Source: DATFVJ01 sp963851085
GTDB taxonomy: Bacteria; Actinomycetota; Actinomycetes; Streptosporangiales; Streptosporangiaceae
Length of the DNA: 64,000 bases
Direction: 5' to 3'
Assembly (NCBI GenBank): GCA_963851085.1
Contig: CAWKNX010000016.1
Span: 434,001 to 498,000 of the forward strand
Shown: positions 30,024 through 40,144 of the stretch, one piece after another
Position numbering within the stretch: the stretch's first letter is position 1
How the letters are laid out: every line of letters starts with the position of its first letter
The notes under the pieces: generated by a model
The model's input: the letters and a program-made list of their open reading frames with translations, nothing else
Databases searched by the model: none
Told to the model about the DNA's origin: nothing
Translations under genes and position numbers: made by a program

Positions 30024-31883
30024 TTAGCTATCAAGGTTGACTGAGATGGTGGCGATCACCGCACACAGTGGTGGCCAATTGCCCTCGCCCCAGCTGTTCA
30101 GTTGACGCAACAAGGCTGTCTTCTTGCGCTGATGACCTGACATGCGGCGCAGAATGCCATCGAGGACGACGATGGCCATATCGAGGTGAGGCCCCTTGTT
30201 CAGCATCACGCACTCGGCACGTTGCGCCATGGCTGCGTCTGTCACCTCGGCGCGGGAGGGATTGCCAGTGCGAGCTAGGTGATCGAGCACCTCCGTCGCC
30301 CAGATCACAGGCAGGTGCGCGGCCTCGCACAACCACAGGATCTCTTCTTGGAGCTCCGCCAACCGCTCGTATCCGACCTCGACGGCGAGATCGCCGCGGG
30401 CAATCATCACGCCAACGCGCGGCGACCGCATGGCGTGCAAGAGGATCTCGGGCAACCGGGCGAAGGCTGCAGCGGTTTCGATCTTCAGAATGAGGGCGCA
30501 GTCCTCCGCCCCAACTCGACAGAGATATTGCCGCACGAGGTCGACATCGCGCTCATGACGGAGAAACGAGACGGCGATCATGTCCGCATAAGCAGCAGCG
30601 ACTCGGAGAAGCGGCAAATCGGCGTCCGTCACGGCGTCCACGGGAAGACTGCTTTCGGGAATGTTGATACCCTTCTCTGCGCGTAGTTTTGTTCCGTGCG
30701 CAGCCGCGCGCTCGATTCGGATGAGGATCTCGCCAGGGTCAACGCTCTCGATGACGCCAATCAGCTTGCCGTCGTCGAGGACGACCTGCTGGCCTGGTTC
30801 TGCAACAGCGAATGCCGCAGACAACGTACAGCCAATGCGTGCCACCCCGGGCTGGCCGTGTCGCCATGGTTCCGCCGCCTCCAACGACTTGGTCAGTCGC
30901 AGGCGGTCGCCAACACATAACAGATGGTGTTGAGGAACAGGAGGAAGAGATCCCACCGTCGTCGACCAAGCGTCGCAACTGAGAGTGGAGCCCGTCTCGA
31001 TGTAGGTCGTGTCCCAGGCCAGCGCGGTCGCCTGACCCCGGTCGCATTGGACAATGTTGAGGCACCGGTGCGAGCCCCTGGTATCGACGAGTTCGACCAC
31101 GTCCCCCGGTTCGCGGCGGGCCAACCATGCAGGGTCGACAGAAAGGGCGGACGAAGCCTCGCTCGTAATCACCGGGGATCCGACGAGCCTCACTTGTGCG
31201 GGCACGACGGCTACCCCCCGCAGGTCCCGTTGAGGGTGCAGACGGACCACCTGCGGGCCCTCGACCAGGGGTCCGGTGCGCATCTTGGGGCCAGGCAGGT
31301 CCATAGAGATCCGGCACGGACGAGCGACCTCGTCTGCCGCCTTCCGAACGTTGCAGGACATGCGCACCCACGCTTCGGGGCCATCATGGGCGCCGTTGAT
31401 CCGGGCGACATCCATCCCCAACGTGAGCAGCCGGCGAACAAATTCGTAGTTCGTGGCGGCTTCACTCGGAAGCGTCACCATGACTCGTGGAACCCTCCCG
31501 AGGGGCCGGGGCCCGAACAGAGCGTCGGTATTGCGGTCGAGCGCGTCTCGTCCGGCCTCAAAACTGAGTGACGAGGGCACGGGCACGCTGGTCGTTGTAT
31601 CGAGAACCGCGCGCACGCTTTCGACGGTGGCCAGGACGTGTGGCTCGCAGCGGCCCAAAGACGACAAACCAAGCTGGCCGAGCTTCCGCTGCAGGGACCT
31701 TTCGTCACTTTGACGGAGCGCTAGGTAATGAGTGAGGTTCACGGCATCCGCCCGATGCTCCGGCTGGACCAAAGTGATGTCATCGGCATGGCTCGATTCC
31801 AGCCTCGACATCGCGCTCTCGAGCGTCGCGAGATCAGCGACGAGAGTCTTGCGTTCTGCGTCCAACGATGGACCTGTCGTCAC
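30024..31883 (-). CDS. Pyruvate-kinase-like protein with long N-terminal region
   Basis: About 619 residues. Residues 1-120 form a helical leader without recognised homology (LVADLATLESAMSRLES). The pyruvate kinase fold follows: PRVMVTLPSEAATNYEFVRR, RISMDLPGPKMRTG, the KGINIPESSLPVDAVTDADL stretch, ADMIAVSFLR, LILKIETAAAF, VMIARGDLAVEVGYERL and VIWATEVLDHLARTGNPSRAEVT with MLNKGPHLDMAI. In the usual enzyme the last region reads ATQML...PTRAE, so the divergence and the inserted segment (about residues 260-360) suggest an altered activity. GTG 31883 overlaps the stop of a truncated dehydrogenase as GTGA. Confidence 0.8.
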   Translation of the reverse strand: MTTGPSLDAERKTLVADLATLESAMSRLESSHADDITLVQPEHRADAVNLTHYLALRQSDERSLQRKLGQLGLSSLGRCEPHVLATVESVRAVLDTTTSVPVPSSLSFEAGRDALDRNTDALFGPRPLGRVPRVMVTLPSEAATNYEFVRRLLTLGMDVARINGAHDGPEAWVRMSCNVRKAADEVARPCRISMDLPGPKMRTGPLVEGPQVVRLHPQRDLRGVAVVPAQVRLVGSPVITSEASSALSVDPAWLARREPGDVVELVDTRGSHRCLNIVQCDRGQATALAWDTTYIETGSTLSCDAWSTTVGSLPPVPQHHLLCVGDRLRLTKSLEAAEPWRHGQPGVARIGCTLSAAFAVAEPGQQVVLDDGKLIGVIESVDPGEILIRIERAAAHGTKLRAEKGINIPESSLPVDAVTDADLPLLRVAAAYADMIAVSFLRHERDVDLVRQYLCRVGAEDCALILKIETAAAFARLPEILLHAMRSPRVGVMIARGDLAVEVGYERLAELQEEILWLCEAAHLPVIWATEVLDHLARTGNPSRAEVTDAAMAQRAECVMLNKGPHLDMAIVVLDGILRRMSGHQRKKTALLRQLNSWGEGNWPPLCAVIATISVNLDS

Positions 31884-32167
31884 TTTCCGCAGCCCCAGGG
31901 CCTGTACAGCGCGACAGGTTGGCCCACCTCCAGGCCGGTGACGTCTGAACCGAGTGCATGAACCCAGCCGACGTTCTCGTGTCCGAGGGTGAACGGAGGA
32001 CCCCAGGGCAGCATGCCCCCTTCGTATTCGTGCATTGGACGGAGATCCGAAAGACACGCACCCGGATCCCCGACTCGAACGACCATCTGGACCAGGCCAG
32101 GTACCCGGTCGTCCACCTCGATCAAGACCGGATCGGCCTTCCACTCCCTGAGTCGCAGCGCACTCAT
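31880..32167 (-). pseudogene. Truncated zinc-type alcohol dehydrogenase (N-terminal part only)
   Basis: Only the first 95 residues of a GroES-like medium-chain dehydrogenase remain: GDPGACLSDLRPMHEYEGGM, GPPFTLGHENVGWVHALGSD and VALYRPWGCGK, then a stop. The Gly-His-Glu catalytic zinc motif is present, but the first catalytic zinc Cys position reads GACLSD rather than the usual CGTD type. The structural zinc loop, Rossmann domain and everything after are missing. The stop overlaps the GTG of the pyruvate-kinase-like gene, so a deletion may have joined the two. Confidence 0.75.
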
Positions 32168-32854
32168 CAGGTCGGTCTCCCTTTTGGCAAGCAAAGCCTT
32201 GACTGCGGATTTCCACCGGACTGATTTCATCGCCGAGGGCACCACGCGGCTGATCAGATCGTGCGGTGAACCTTGCCAGCCCGTTGCAGCGTCGGGTCGA
32301 AGACCACCTCGCTCAGGACGGGTGGAAGCAGGTAAGACGGCAGCCTCTCCGGGTAGAGCCCCCGCCGCCTACTCGACCAACGCTTCGTGGTCCTCATCGT
32401 TTCCCCTTTCGTCGCTTACGACTGACGACGAGGACCAGTTTGCGCCCACGGGCCACGGCAAAGGCAGGGACCAAGGTCACAAACATCGTCGGCTTGGCAA
32501 GGTGAGGGATTTGATCCATGAGCCCTAGCCACTCCCCTGGCTTGCCGTTCCGTGCGCCAGATTTCACTTCATTCTCCACCCAGTCCGTCGCTGGATACCA
32601 TGAGTTCACAGAATCTGACGACTCACGCCGCCGGAGCCGAAGATGGTCCAGAGTTGGGACGTTGGTCACGACAGCGAAGGACCTTTGACCCTGACGACGA
32701 GCTGTGCAGGGACATTCACTATGAGTGATGGGTTGTCGCGTTGTTATCTTGGGCGGTGGCACGGTGGGAACGTTGACCGCCAATCGCTTGCGTTGGCCGC
32801 GGGCTATCCAACAGCGTGGAAACGGTTCGGCGGCGCGCTGACGAAGGAAACGAT
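32168..32854. other. Gap with one possible short gene
   Basis: About 690 bases. On the minus strand 32394-32609 could encode 71 residues from a GTG, beginning NSWYPATDWVENEVKSGA and ending in a basic tail after a hydrophobic MFVTLVPAFAVA. It has no clear ribosome site and I do not recognise it. The remainder shows no convincing frame, RNA gene or repeat. Confidence 0.3.
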
Positions 32855-34531
32855 GTGACGACGCGGCGGGTGGTGATCGTGGGTGGCGTGGCCGGCGGCA
32901 TGTCAACCGCAACCAGGTTGCGCCGTCTCGACGAGTCAGCAGCGATAACCGTCTTCGAGCGCTCGGGCCACGTCTCCTATGCCAATTGCGGACTGCCGTA
33001 CTTCGTCGGAGGGGTCATCGAGGACGAGGATGACCTGCTTCTTCAGACGCCTGCGAGGCTCTTTGAGAGGTTCCGCCTCGATGTGCGGGTCGACACCGAG
33101 GTCGTGGCGATCGACGCCGGGGCCCACGAGGTCACCGTCCGCTCGACGCAGGACGGAGAGCATCGTCCCGGATCCCATACGACAAGCTCGTCCTGAGTCC
33201 CGGTGCGGCACCGGTGCGTCCTCCTATCCCGGGTTTCGACAGAGTTCGCAGCTTCCGAACGGTCGAGGACGCCGAGCGGTTGGCGGACGACGTGACGGAT
33301 GGGCCGCGAACTGCCGTGGTCATCGGGGCCGGGTTCGTCGGACTCGAGACGGCCGAGAACCTGGCCCGCCGCGGGATCGCCGTGACGATCGTCGAAGCGG
33401 CCGACGCAGGTGCTGACGCCGCTCGACCCCGAACTGGCCGTTCTCGTTGCCGCCGAGCTCGTCAGCCACGGTATCGCCGTCGAGACGGGGGTCGCCGTCG
33501 CCCAGGTGAACGAGCGGGGCGTTGTCCTGGCCGACGGTCGGGAGATCGCCGGCACGCTCGTGGTCGGGGCCATCGGGGTGCGGCCTGACACCGGGCTGGC
33601 CAAGATGGCCGGCCTTGCCCTTGGCCCAAACGGAGGGATCGCCGTCGACGACAATGGCCGCACGAGTGACCGCGACATCTACGCCGTCGGCGACGCCGTG
33701 GAGAAGCATGACTCGGTCGGCGGCGGCTCGTCGCTCATCGCGTTGGCCAACATCGCCAATCGTCAGGGGCGGAGGGTGGCCGACGACATCTGTGGCCTCA
33801 CGGTTCGCCCGACCCAGTCCCTCGGCACGGCGATCGTCAAGGTCTTCGAGGTGACCGCCGCCATGACCGGGTGGAACGAAGGGCGCCTTCGGGCAGCCGG
33901 GAAGACGGTTTCGGGCCATCCACTCCCATCCGATGAGCCATGCCACCTACTACCCGGGGGCTGAGCCGATGTCTCTCAAGCTCCTCTTCGACCCCGACGA
34001 CGGCACCATCCTCGGGGCGCAGGCGGTCGGCGGTGCCGGGGTCGACAAGCGGATCGACGTCCTCGCCACTGCGATGGCGGCGGGCCTGCGGGCGGATGCG
34101 CTCGCTGACCTCGAGTTGGCGTATGCGCCGCCCTTCTCGTCGGCCAAGGATCCGGTCAACATGCTCGGGTACATGGCCGAGAACGTCCTCTCCGGAGAGT
34201 GCGACGTCGTGGAGCCCGACGAGCTCGACGACGTCCTCGCCATGGGCTGGACCCTCATCGATGTCCGCACTCCCGCGGAGCATGCCAAGGGGTCGATCCC
34301 CCACAGCATCAACCTTCCGCTCGACTCGCTACGTGAAGACATTGCAGGCGCTCGGCGATGGGCCATTCGTGGTCTATTGCGAGGTCGGTCAGCGCGGCCA
34401 TACGGCGACATCGCTACTCCACGAGCTCGGGATTGAAGGCCCGCAACCTCGATGGGGGCTATCGGACGTGGCTCGCCGCCGACGCGGCCCGCGCTATGGA
34501 ACCGCTCCGACTGATCACGCTCGCGAAATAG
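32855..34531 (+). CDS. CoA-disulfide reductase / NADH oxidase family protein with C-terminal rhodanese domain (multiply frameshifted)
   Basis: A flavoprotein disulfide reductase fused to a sulfurtransferase domain, probably acting on CoA persulfide, CoA disulfide or related sulfur carriers. The first frame has VVIVGGVAGGMSTATRLRRL (FAD) and SYANCGLPYFVGG with the single redox Cys. Later frames give VVIGAGFVGLETAENLARRG (NADH), DIYAVGDAVE and AYAPPFSSAKDPVNMLGY. The rhodanese part has LIDVRTPAEHAKGSIPHSIN and the catalytic Cys in VVYCEVGQRGHTA. Five shifts, near 33180, 33405, 33945, 34340 and 34440, interrupt it. It ends DAARAMEPLRLITLAK. GTG 32855 follows AAGGAAA. Confidence 0.85.
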
Positions 34532-34655
34532 GCCCACGGATCCTCGCCGTCAGCGCCGTAGCATCGAGGAAGCACCCGAGATGTTCAGCCCACAGCTTCC
34601 AACCAGACCGGATAATTGGACCCTGCTTGAAACAGGACCACCGACCTGGAACTTT

Positions 34656-34703
34656 TGGAGCGGAAGACGGGATTCGAACCCCGACCCTCACCTTGGCAAG
34701 GTG
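34656..34703 (-). repeat. tRNA-Gly(GCC) 3'-half fragment, copy 1
   Basis: On the minus strand this reads from the anticodon stem through loop TTGCCAA, T-arm (GGTTCGAATCC) and acceptor 3' strand CTTCCGCTCCA. The 5' half of the tRNA is absent. One base of the GGGTCGCGGG stretch is missing relative to copies 2 and 3. About 105 bases to its right match the right flank of copy 3. Such 3' fragments are the usual product of tyrosine-recombinase integration into a tRNA gene. Confidence 0.75.
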
Positions 34704-34825
34704 TTTGAGATCGTCCACGGCGTCCAGGCCAGTCCTCTGAGCTGGCCTCCCGTCCACGGAATGTCCACCGAATCCGCCCGAATTCAACCCTGTTGTAGAG
34801 CGGTCTACTACGGGATACGGGCCCT

Positions 34826-35743
34826 TCATCCCGAGAGCGCCACAACTGCCAGAGGCAGAACAAGAATCGCACCAGCCAGCAGTCCAGAGGCCACGGCAGT
34901 CCTCTTGGAGTTCCGAGAAGACGAAAGCAGCCGGCTGACTCTTTGGGGCACATCCGAGCCAGCGGCCGAAAGCGCACACCGCGGGGCGCACCCAGACGCC
35001 GCCATGTCCACGAGTGCCCCAGCGAGTGTCAGCGGGTCGTACCGCCGGGCGGAGTAGTCGTCTGCCGACATCTCGAGCAATGTGGCGATCTCCCGGGGCG
35101 CAAGGCGAGCGTAGGGAATCCACCGGAAGAGATTCTTCAACCCGACCATCGGGAGCATCACGAGCCCGTGGCGCTCGTGGATATGACCTCGCTCATGTTC
35201 AATGACCGCGGCAATCTCCGTTGGGCCCGAGAGTCGCAGGGTCCCTTCGCTCAACACGATCCTCGGACGGACGCCCGGAACGCAGTACGCCACCGTTCTG
35301 GTGTCCGAGATGAGATCAGTTCCTGGGTAGGCAGCTGATCGATGTCCCACGAGGTCGAGAAGGCGGCGGTGCCTCGCCCTCGATCGGACAGTCCGTGTGA
35401 TGAGGGCGCTGAAGATGACGACGAGCACAATGCCGAGGTCGGCCGCGAGGGTCAGGGCGAGCGCGTCGTAGAGGCCTAGGCCCTGGAGCGGGTGGCCGCT
35501 GAAGAGGCTGCCGACGAGCTCTCTCATGCCGCCGGCGAACCCGACCCGATAGCGCGCCACGGCCACGGAGAGTCCGGCTCCCATGCCGGCGACGATGGCA
35601 CCGAGTCCGATGCATTGCCAGCAGAGCACCGCCGCACGGGGAGCTTGCGAAACCCAGGCAGCCTGCGAGAGCCACTTCGAGAAGGGGCCGAGCAGCACAA
35701 CGGAGAGAACGGCGAGAAGCCCCGCCGCAACGAAGAGGTTCAT
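34826..35743 (-). CDS. BlaR1/MecR1-like M56 membrane metalloprotease
   Basis: A 305-residue polytopic protein of peptidase family M56. The zinc-protease motif HERGH is at residues 183-187 in AAVIEHERGHIHERHG. Hydrophobic segments lie at about 1-20, 38-62, 92-115 and the C-terminal end. It lacks the penicillin-binding sensor domain of classical BlaR1, so it probably senses something else and cleaves its partner repressor. It is translationally coupled (ATGA) to the BlaI-like gene. Confidence 0.85.
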   Translation of the reverse strand: MNLFVAAGLLAVLSVVLLGPFSKWLSQAAWVSQAPRAAVLCWQCIGLGAIVAGMGAGLSVAVARYRVGFAGGMRELVGSLFSGHPLQGLGLYDALALTLAADLGIVLVVIFSALITRTVRSRARHRRLLDLVGHRSAAYPGTDLISDTRTVAYCVPGVRPRIVLSEGTLRLSGPTEIAAVIEHERGHIHERHGLVMLPMVGLKNLFRWIPYARLAPREIATLLEMSADDYSARRYDPLTLAGALVDMAASGCAPRCALSAAGSDVPQRVSRLLSSSRNSKRTAVASGLLAGAILVLPLAVVALSG

Positions 35744-36117
35744 TTGCCCTTCTCCTCGGGTGCCCCCGCAGCTTCACCGAGTGCTCGCCGCAGAATCTCC
35801 GCCTCATCGGGCGACACCGACTCGGCGAAACGGACGAGAACGGCACTTCTGTTCGCCGTCGCCTCACCGAGGGCGTCAATCATCAGTTCGGCTCGATAGG
35901 CCTCACGGGTGTCGGCGGCCGCGAATCGATGCGTCCGGCCGTCTGTGGTCCGCTCGACCAGGTTCTTTCGACGTAGGCGCTCGAGGATCGTGAGGACCGT
36001 CGTGTAGGCCCTGTCGGGCAAGTTGGTCCGCCACTTCCCGACCCGTCAGCGGCGCTGGGTCTCGGAGTCCCAAAGGACGTCCATCACCCTGCGTTCCAGC
36101 TCTCCCAGGCGCCTCAT
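35740..36117 (-). CDS. BlaI/MecI/CopY-family repressor (frameshifted)
   Basis: About 125 residues with a winged-helix fold. The start is MRRLGELERRVMDVLWDSET. Two compensating shifts near 36045 and 36010 interrupt LTGREVADQL. The recognition region is AYTTVLTILERLRRKNLVER, the family hallmark. The C-terminal dimer domain is short and acidic. Such repressors bind TACA/TGTA-like dyads and are released by proteolysis or metal. Adjacent operator-like dyads lie at 36173-36216, between this gene and ctaG. Confidence 0.85.
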
Positions 36118-36172
36118 GGGCGTTCCTCCTGATCAGTTGCCGCCACAGCGTCCATCTTCACGGACCCCGTTC

Positions 36173-36216
36173 TACTACTACGTACCGTAGTTGTACTACT
36201 ACGTTATGTAGTAGTA
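36173..36216. promoter_or_regulatory. Tandem BlaI-type operators between blaI and ctaG
   Basis: Dyad 1 has arms TACTACTACG (36173-36182) and CGTAGTTGTA (36186-36195), with one mismatch. Dyad 2 has arms TACTACTAC (36194-36202) and GTAGTAGTA (36208-36216), a perfect 9-bp inverted repeat with a 5-base spacer. They share two bases and lie in the divergent promoter region. The TAC/GTA core is as expected for BlaI/CopY regulators. Confidence 0.7.
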
Positions 36217-36228
36217 CCTTTTCGCCTC

Positions 36229-37145
36229 GTGATCGCCGCTCTCTACGACGAGCCTCTGCCACCTCTCGCCGGCCACGAGTTCGTCTCGACGCAGTTCGAC
36301 TTCGTCCCGGTGGCGATGATCCTGGTCGCCCTCGTTCTCTACCTCTGGGCCGTCAAGCGCAACAACGCCCTGCACCCTCGCCACCCGTGGTCGGTCGGCA
36401 AAACGATCGCCTGGCTCGGTGCGCTCCTCACGACTGGCGTGGCCATCTTCAGCTTCGTCGGCGTCTACGACGGCGAGCTGTTCTGGGACCACATGGTCCA
36501 GCACCTGATCCTGATCATGGTGGCCGCTCCCCTCTTCGCCATCGCCTCGCCTCTGGACCTGGCCTGGCGCTCGACCTCGGGCACCGCCCACCTCGTCGTC
36601 ACCGAGGCCTTGCGCTCGCGGGTCGCCAAGCTCTTCGGCCATCCGGTCACGGCCTTCGTCCTCTATGCCGTGATCATCCCGGTGAGCCATCTGACCAGTT
36701 GGTACAACCTCACGCTCGAGCACGAGAGCGTCCACAACGCCGAGCACCTGGCGTTTCTGGTCGTCGGGTACCTGTTCTGGCGCCAGATCTTCGGAAGTGA
36801 TCCCGAACAAGCTACCGCCTCCACCCCGCCCTGCAGTTCTTCTACCTGTTCCTGGCCATTCCGATCGACACCTTCACCGGCCTGTCGCTGGCAGGGGCGA
36901 ACAAGGAACTCTTCCCCGCTTACTTCGCCACGCACCGGACCTGGGGCCCGTCCTATGTCACCGACCTCCACGTGGGGGGCGACATCATGTGGGTCGTCGG
37001 CGACACGTTGATGCTTTGGCCGATGATCCCGGTCGCACTGCGTTGGATGCACATGGACGAGCGCAAGGCGGTCCGTGTCGACCGCCAGCTGGATGCGGAG
37101 CGGGAAGCCGGCTCGAGTCCTGCCCCCGTTTCTTCTGGGCCGTGA
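36229..37145 (+). CDS. CtaG-type cytochrome c oxidase assembly membrane protein (frameshifted)
   Basis: About 305 residues, seven membrane helices, of the caa3/CtaG assembly family thought to help copper insertion into cytochrome oxidase or import copper. Family sequences include FWDHMVQHLILIMVAAPLFA, ESVHNAEHLAFLVVGYLFW and, after one missing base near 36800, YRLHPALQFFYLFLAIPIDT and DIMWVVGDTLMLWPM. The His residues in the helices are potential copper ligands. GTG 36229 is inside the operator-bearing intergenic region; the stop overlaps the SCO gene (GTGA). Confidence 0.88.
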
Positions 37146-37924
37146 TTCCTTGGTCGAGGCGGACTCGTCGGGGGCGGTCGACCGCAGCGGCTTTCATGGT
37201 GTTCGTCGTTCTCGGAACCCTGCTGGCCGCGTGCGGAAGCTCAGGCGATCCGCCGGCTCCACCGGCCTCACAGGGCGTTGTCGTGAACCGGACCATACCG
37301 GATGTCCCGCTCGATCTCGAGCTCCGGGGACACCGACCTCACTCGCTGCCTACCGCGGCAAGGACATCGTGATGGCTCCGTTCCTCTCCCTCTGCCAGGA
37401 CGAATGCCCGCTCGTCACCGGTGCGTTCATCGCCCTCCAACGCGACGTCCGTGCGGCGGGTCTGGGAAGCAAGGTGGTGTTCATGGAGATCACCGTGGAT
37501 CCGGGGCGCGACACCCCCGCTCGCCTCGCCGCCTATTCCAAGGAGTTCGGTGCCGACTGGGTCCTGGCCACCGGTACGCCGGCCAACCTCGATGCACTGT
37601 GGAAGTTCCTCGGCGTCTCGGTGCAGATCGTCCCCGAGGAGCAGCCAGCCAAGATCGACTGGTACACCGGTACGCCGCTGACCTACGACGTGGACCACAC
37701 CGACGGCTACTTCCTCATCGACTCCGCTGGCCACGAGCGCTTCAGCGATTCGAATCCGCCCGAATCTCGACGGGCACTTGGACAAGAGGTTGACGAGTCT
37801 GCTCAACGACGGCGGGCTGCAGAACCTCGACCACCAAGGCAATCCCAACTGGACCCTCTCCGATGCGCTGAGCGCCATCAGCTGGTTGGTGGGTCAGAAC
37901 ATCCCCGGCGTCGCGAGCACCTGA
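37142..37924 (+). CDS. SCO1/SenC copper chaperone lipoprotein (frameshifted)
   Basis: About 260 residues. A lipoprotein signal ends LGTLLAACGSS. The thioredoxin-like domain has the copper motif Cys-x3-Cys in LSLCQDECPLVTG and the third ligand His in DVDHTDGYFLID. VVFMEITVDPGRDTPARLA is the typical SCO strand. Shifts near 37325 and 37757 break the frame; the end reads WLVGQNIPGVAST. SCO proteins deliver copper to the CuA site of cytochrome oxidase, in keeping with ctaG upstream. Confidence 0.88.
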
Positions 37925-38028
37925 TGGCGACCTGACGGCCTCCACCGCGACATCTGGGAGCGGAGTGACACCGTACGGCCTGGTGAGAGAACACCGACCT
38001 GGATGGATCGATGGGGGGAACGCGAAAC

Positions 38029-40008
38029 ATGGTTGACGCCACCGAAGCTTCGGGCACGAGCCGACGCGGGACTTCCGCCTCGTGCGGACACAGCGGGTCC
38101 TTCAGATCATCTTGGGACTCTTCTGGCTCCTCGACGCCGGCCTGCAGTTCCAGCCCTACATGTTCGGCAGCGGCTTCACCACGACCTACTTGCTGAACAA
38201 CGCCCAGAACCAGCCCGACGTGATCCGGTGGATCATCACCAATGTCGGCAACTTCGTCGGGCCCCATGTCGCGGTCTGGAACACCTTCTTTGCGCTGATT
38301 CAGGTGGCCATCGGACTGGGGTTGCTGTTCCGCCGGACCGTGCGACCCGCCCTTGTCGTCTCGTTCTTCTGGGCATTCGGCGTCTGGTTCTTCGGGGAGG
38401 GGCTCGGCCTGATCTTCACCGGATCGGCGTCTGCCCTCACCGGCGCCCCGGGCTCGGTCTTCCTCTATGGACTGATTGGCCTGATGGCATGGCCGCGGTC
38501 AGCTCCCACCGAGGAGGGTGAGGAGACGGAGCCGAGCGTCGGCATCGCATCCTCGGCCGCCGGACAGGGCATCGGCGGGGCGGTGACTCCATTGCTGGTG
38601 TGGTGCGGGTACTGGTCGCTGGCGGCGATCCTGTTCCTCCTCCCCGACAACCGGACCCCGACGTCGGTGTCGAGTGCGATCACGGGCATGTCATCGGGCG
38701 AGCCGAGCGCCTACTCCCACTTTCTCAACAGCTTCGGCAACCATTTCGGCAGCGGCGGCGTGTGGACCACCTGGCTCCTGGCCATCGGATCCCTCGTCAT
38801 CGGATTCGGGCCCCTCGTGTTCCGCCGACCGACTCCGTTCCTGGCCGCTGGTGGCTTGTTGGCGACGTTCTTCTGGGTGAGCGGCCAGGGTCTCGGCGGC
38901 ATCTTTACGGGCTCGGGAACCGACCCCAACACCGGCCCGCTGATCGTGCTCCTGGCGCTGGCCATGGTGCCGGCCGTGCTGCCGGATACGACGTCTTGGC
39001 TTTCGCCGTTCTCGACCGCGCTCTTTCGATATCCCGTGTTGGTGCTGGGGAGCCTGGTGGCGCTGCTGGCGGGGCTCTTCCTCAGCGCCGCCTACCCGGT
39101 GGCCGCCCAGGAGTCGACCAGCACGGCCATGGCCGGCATGACCGGCATGTCCGGGGCGACCTCGGGTTCGGGCGGCGGGACTTCGACGACCGCCACCTGT
39201 ACTCGAGGGAACAACGGGGCGCCGAGGACCGGGCTGGACGTCCAGAACACGCCGAACATGGTCATGGCTGGGCCGGGCACCAACATGAACATGAACGGGG
39301 CCGACGCCAGTGCGGCGGCTGGACTGAACACCACCAAATCGAACTGGCACTACACCGGTCCGGCATTGCCCGACGGCGGAGGCCCAGGAACTGTTGGCCG
39401 ACGGCGGGAACGGTGCGGACAAGATCCACATGGCCAAATCGGGCTGCGCCAAGGAGCCGACCTTCTCCGAGCAGATCAGCGCAACCCAGTACGTCCAAGC
39501 CACCAGCCAGGCAGTGGCTCGTTACTCCACGCCAGCGGCGGCACAGGCCGCAGGGTACGAGCCGGTAAGTCCGACGGACTACCCGATCGTCTACTACGTG
39601 AATCCAACCATCGTGACGGCGAATCAATCCGCAGGACGCAGCCTCGATCCCTCTGCCGTCGATGGGCTCGTCTACGCGACGACACCCTCTGGAGAGCAGG
39701 TTCTTGTGCCGCGATGTACTTGCTTCCAGACACACTTACTCAATGATCCACCAATGCCCTACGGCTCGCTCGTCCAGTGGCACGAACGCACCGGTCTGTG
39801 TGTACCCGAGACCGGATCGCCGGCTGTCCCTCTTGCGATCTCCGGGTTCGCTCCGTGTGCGGCGGGTTCAACCACCGGACCGACTCCGTATATGACGATG
39901 GTGTGGCAGGTTCCTGTCGCCGGTGGACCACTTGCGATTCAACCGCCCGACATTCAGATCGTCGAAGCGGCGACGATGCAGACGAATCCCTTGAGCCTTG
40001 TCCCGTGA
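38029..40008 (+). CDS. Polytopic membrane protein with Met-rich and secreted domain (frameshifted)
   Basis: About 659 residues, not assigned to a named family. The N-terminus (MVDATEASGTSRR, one shift near 38070) leads to about ten hydrophobic helices, beginning VLQIILGLFWLLDAGLQFQP, up to residue 365. A Met/Gly/Ser-rich linker follows with TAMAGMTGMSG and NMVMAGPGTNMNMNG, a pattern seen in copper-binding proteins. After a second shift near 39385 a Cys-containing extracellular domain ends with GPTPYMTMVWQVPVAGGP. Position after ctaG and SCO suggests copper handling. The last codons fall inside the repeat that flanks the tRNA fragment. Confidence 0.65.
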
Positions 40009-40144
40009 TGGGCAACTGATGGGCGGTGATGGGCAGAAACAGTGAACTGAACCAGCGGGCGAGCTCGCATCGCCCCAGCTAGAGAGCGACATTCCGAGAG
40101 CGGAAGACGGGATTCGAACCCGCGACCCTCACCTCGGCAAGGTG
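39995..40144 (-). repeat. tRNA-Gly 3'-half fragment copy 2 with conserved left flank
   Basis: The tRNA part is 40096-40144 and reads as in copy 1 but with anticodon loop TTGCCGA. Bases 39995-40090 closely match the left flank of copy 3 and contain the doubled word TGATGGGC, 12 bases apart, which could be recombinase arm sites. The right flank differs from copies 1 and 3 except for a GCGGTCTACTA motif at 40241-40251. I read this as a junction between two integrated segments. Confidence 0.7.

Noticed and set aside
34656..34703. Intact tRNA-Gly gene
   Set aside because: The D-arm and 5' acceptor strand are missing in all three copies.
34826..36117. Beta-lactam resistance locus
   Set aside because: The BlaR1-like protein has no penicillin-binding domain and no beta-lactamase gene is nearby.
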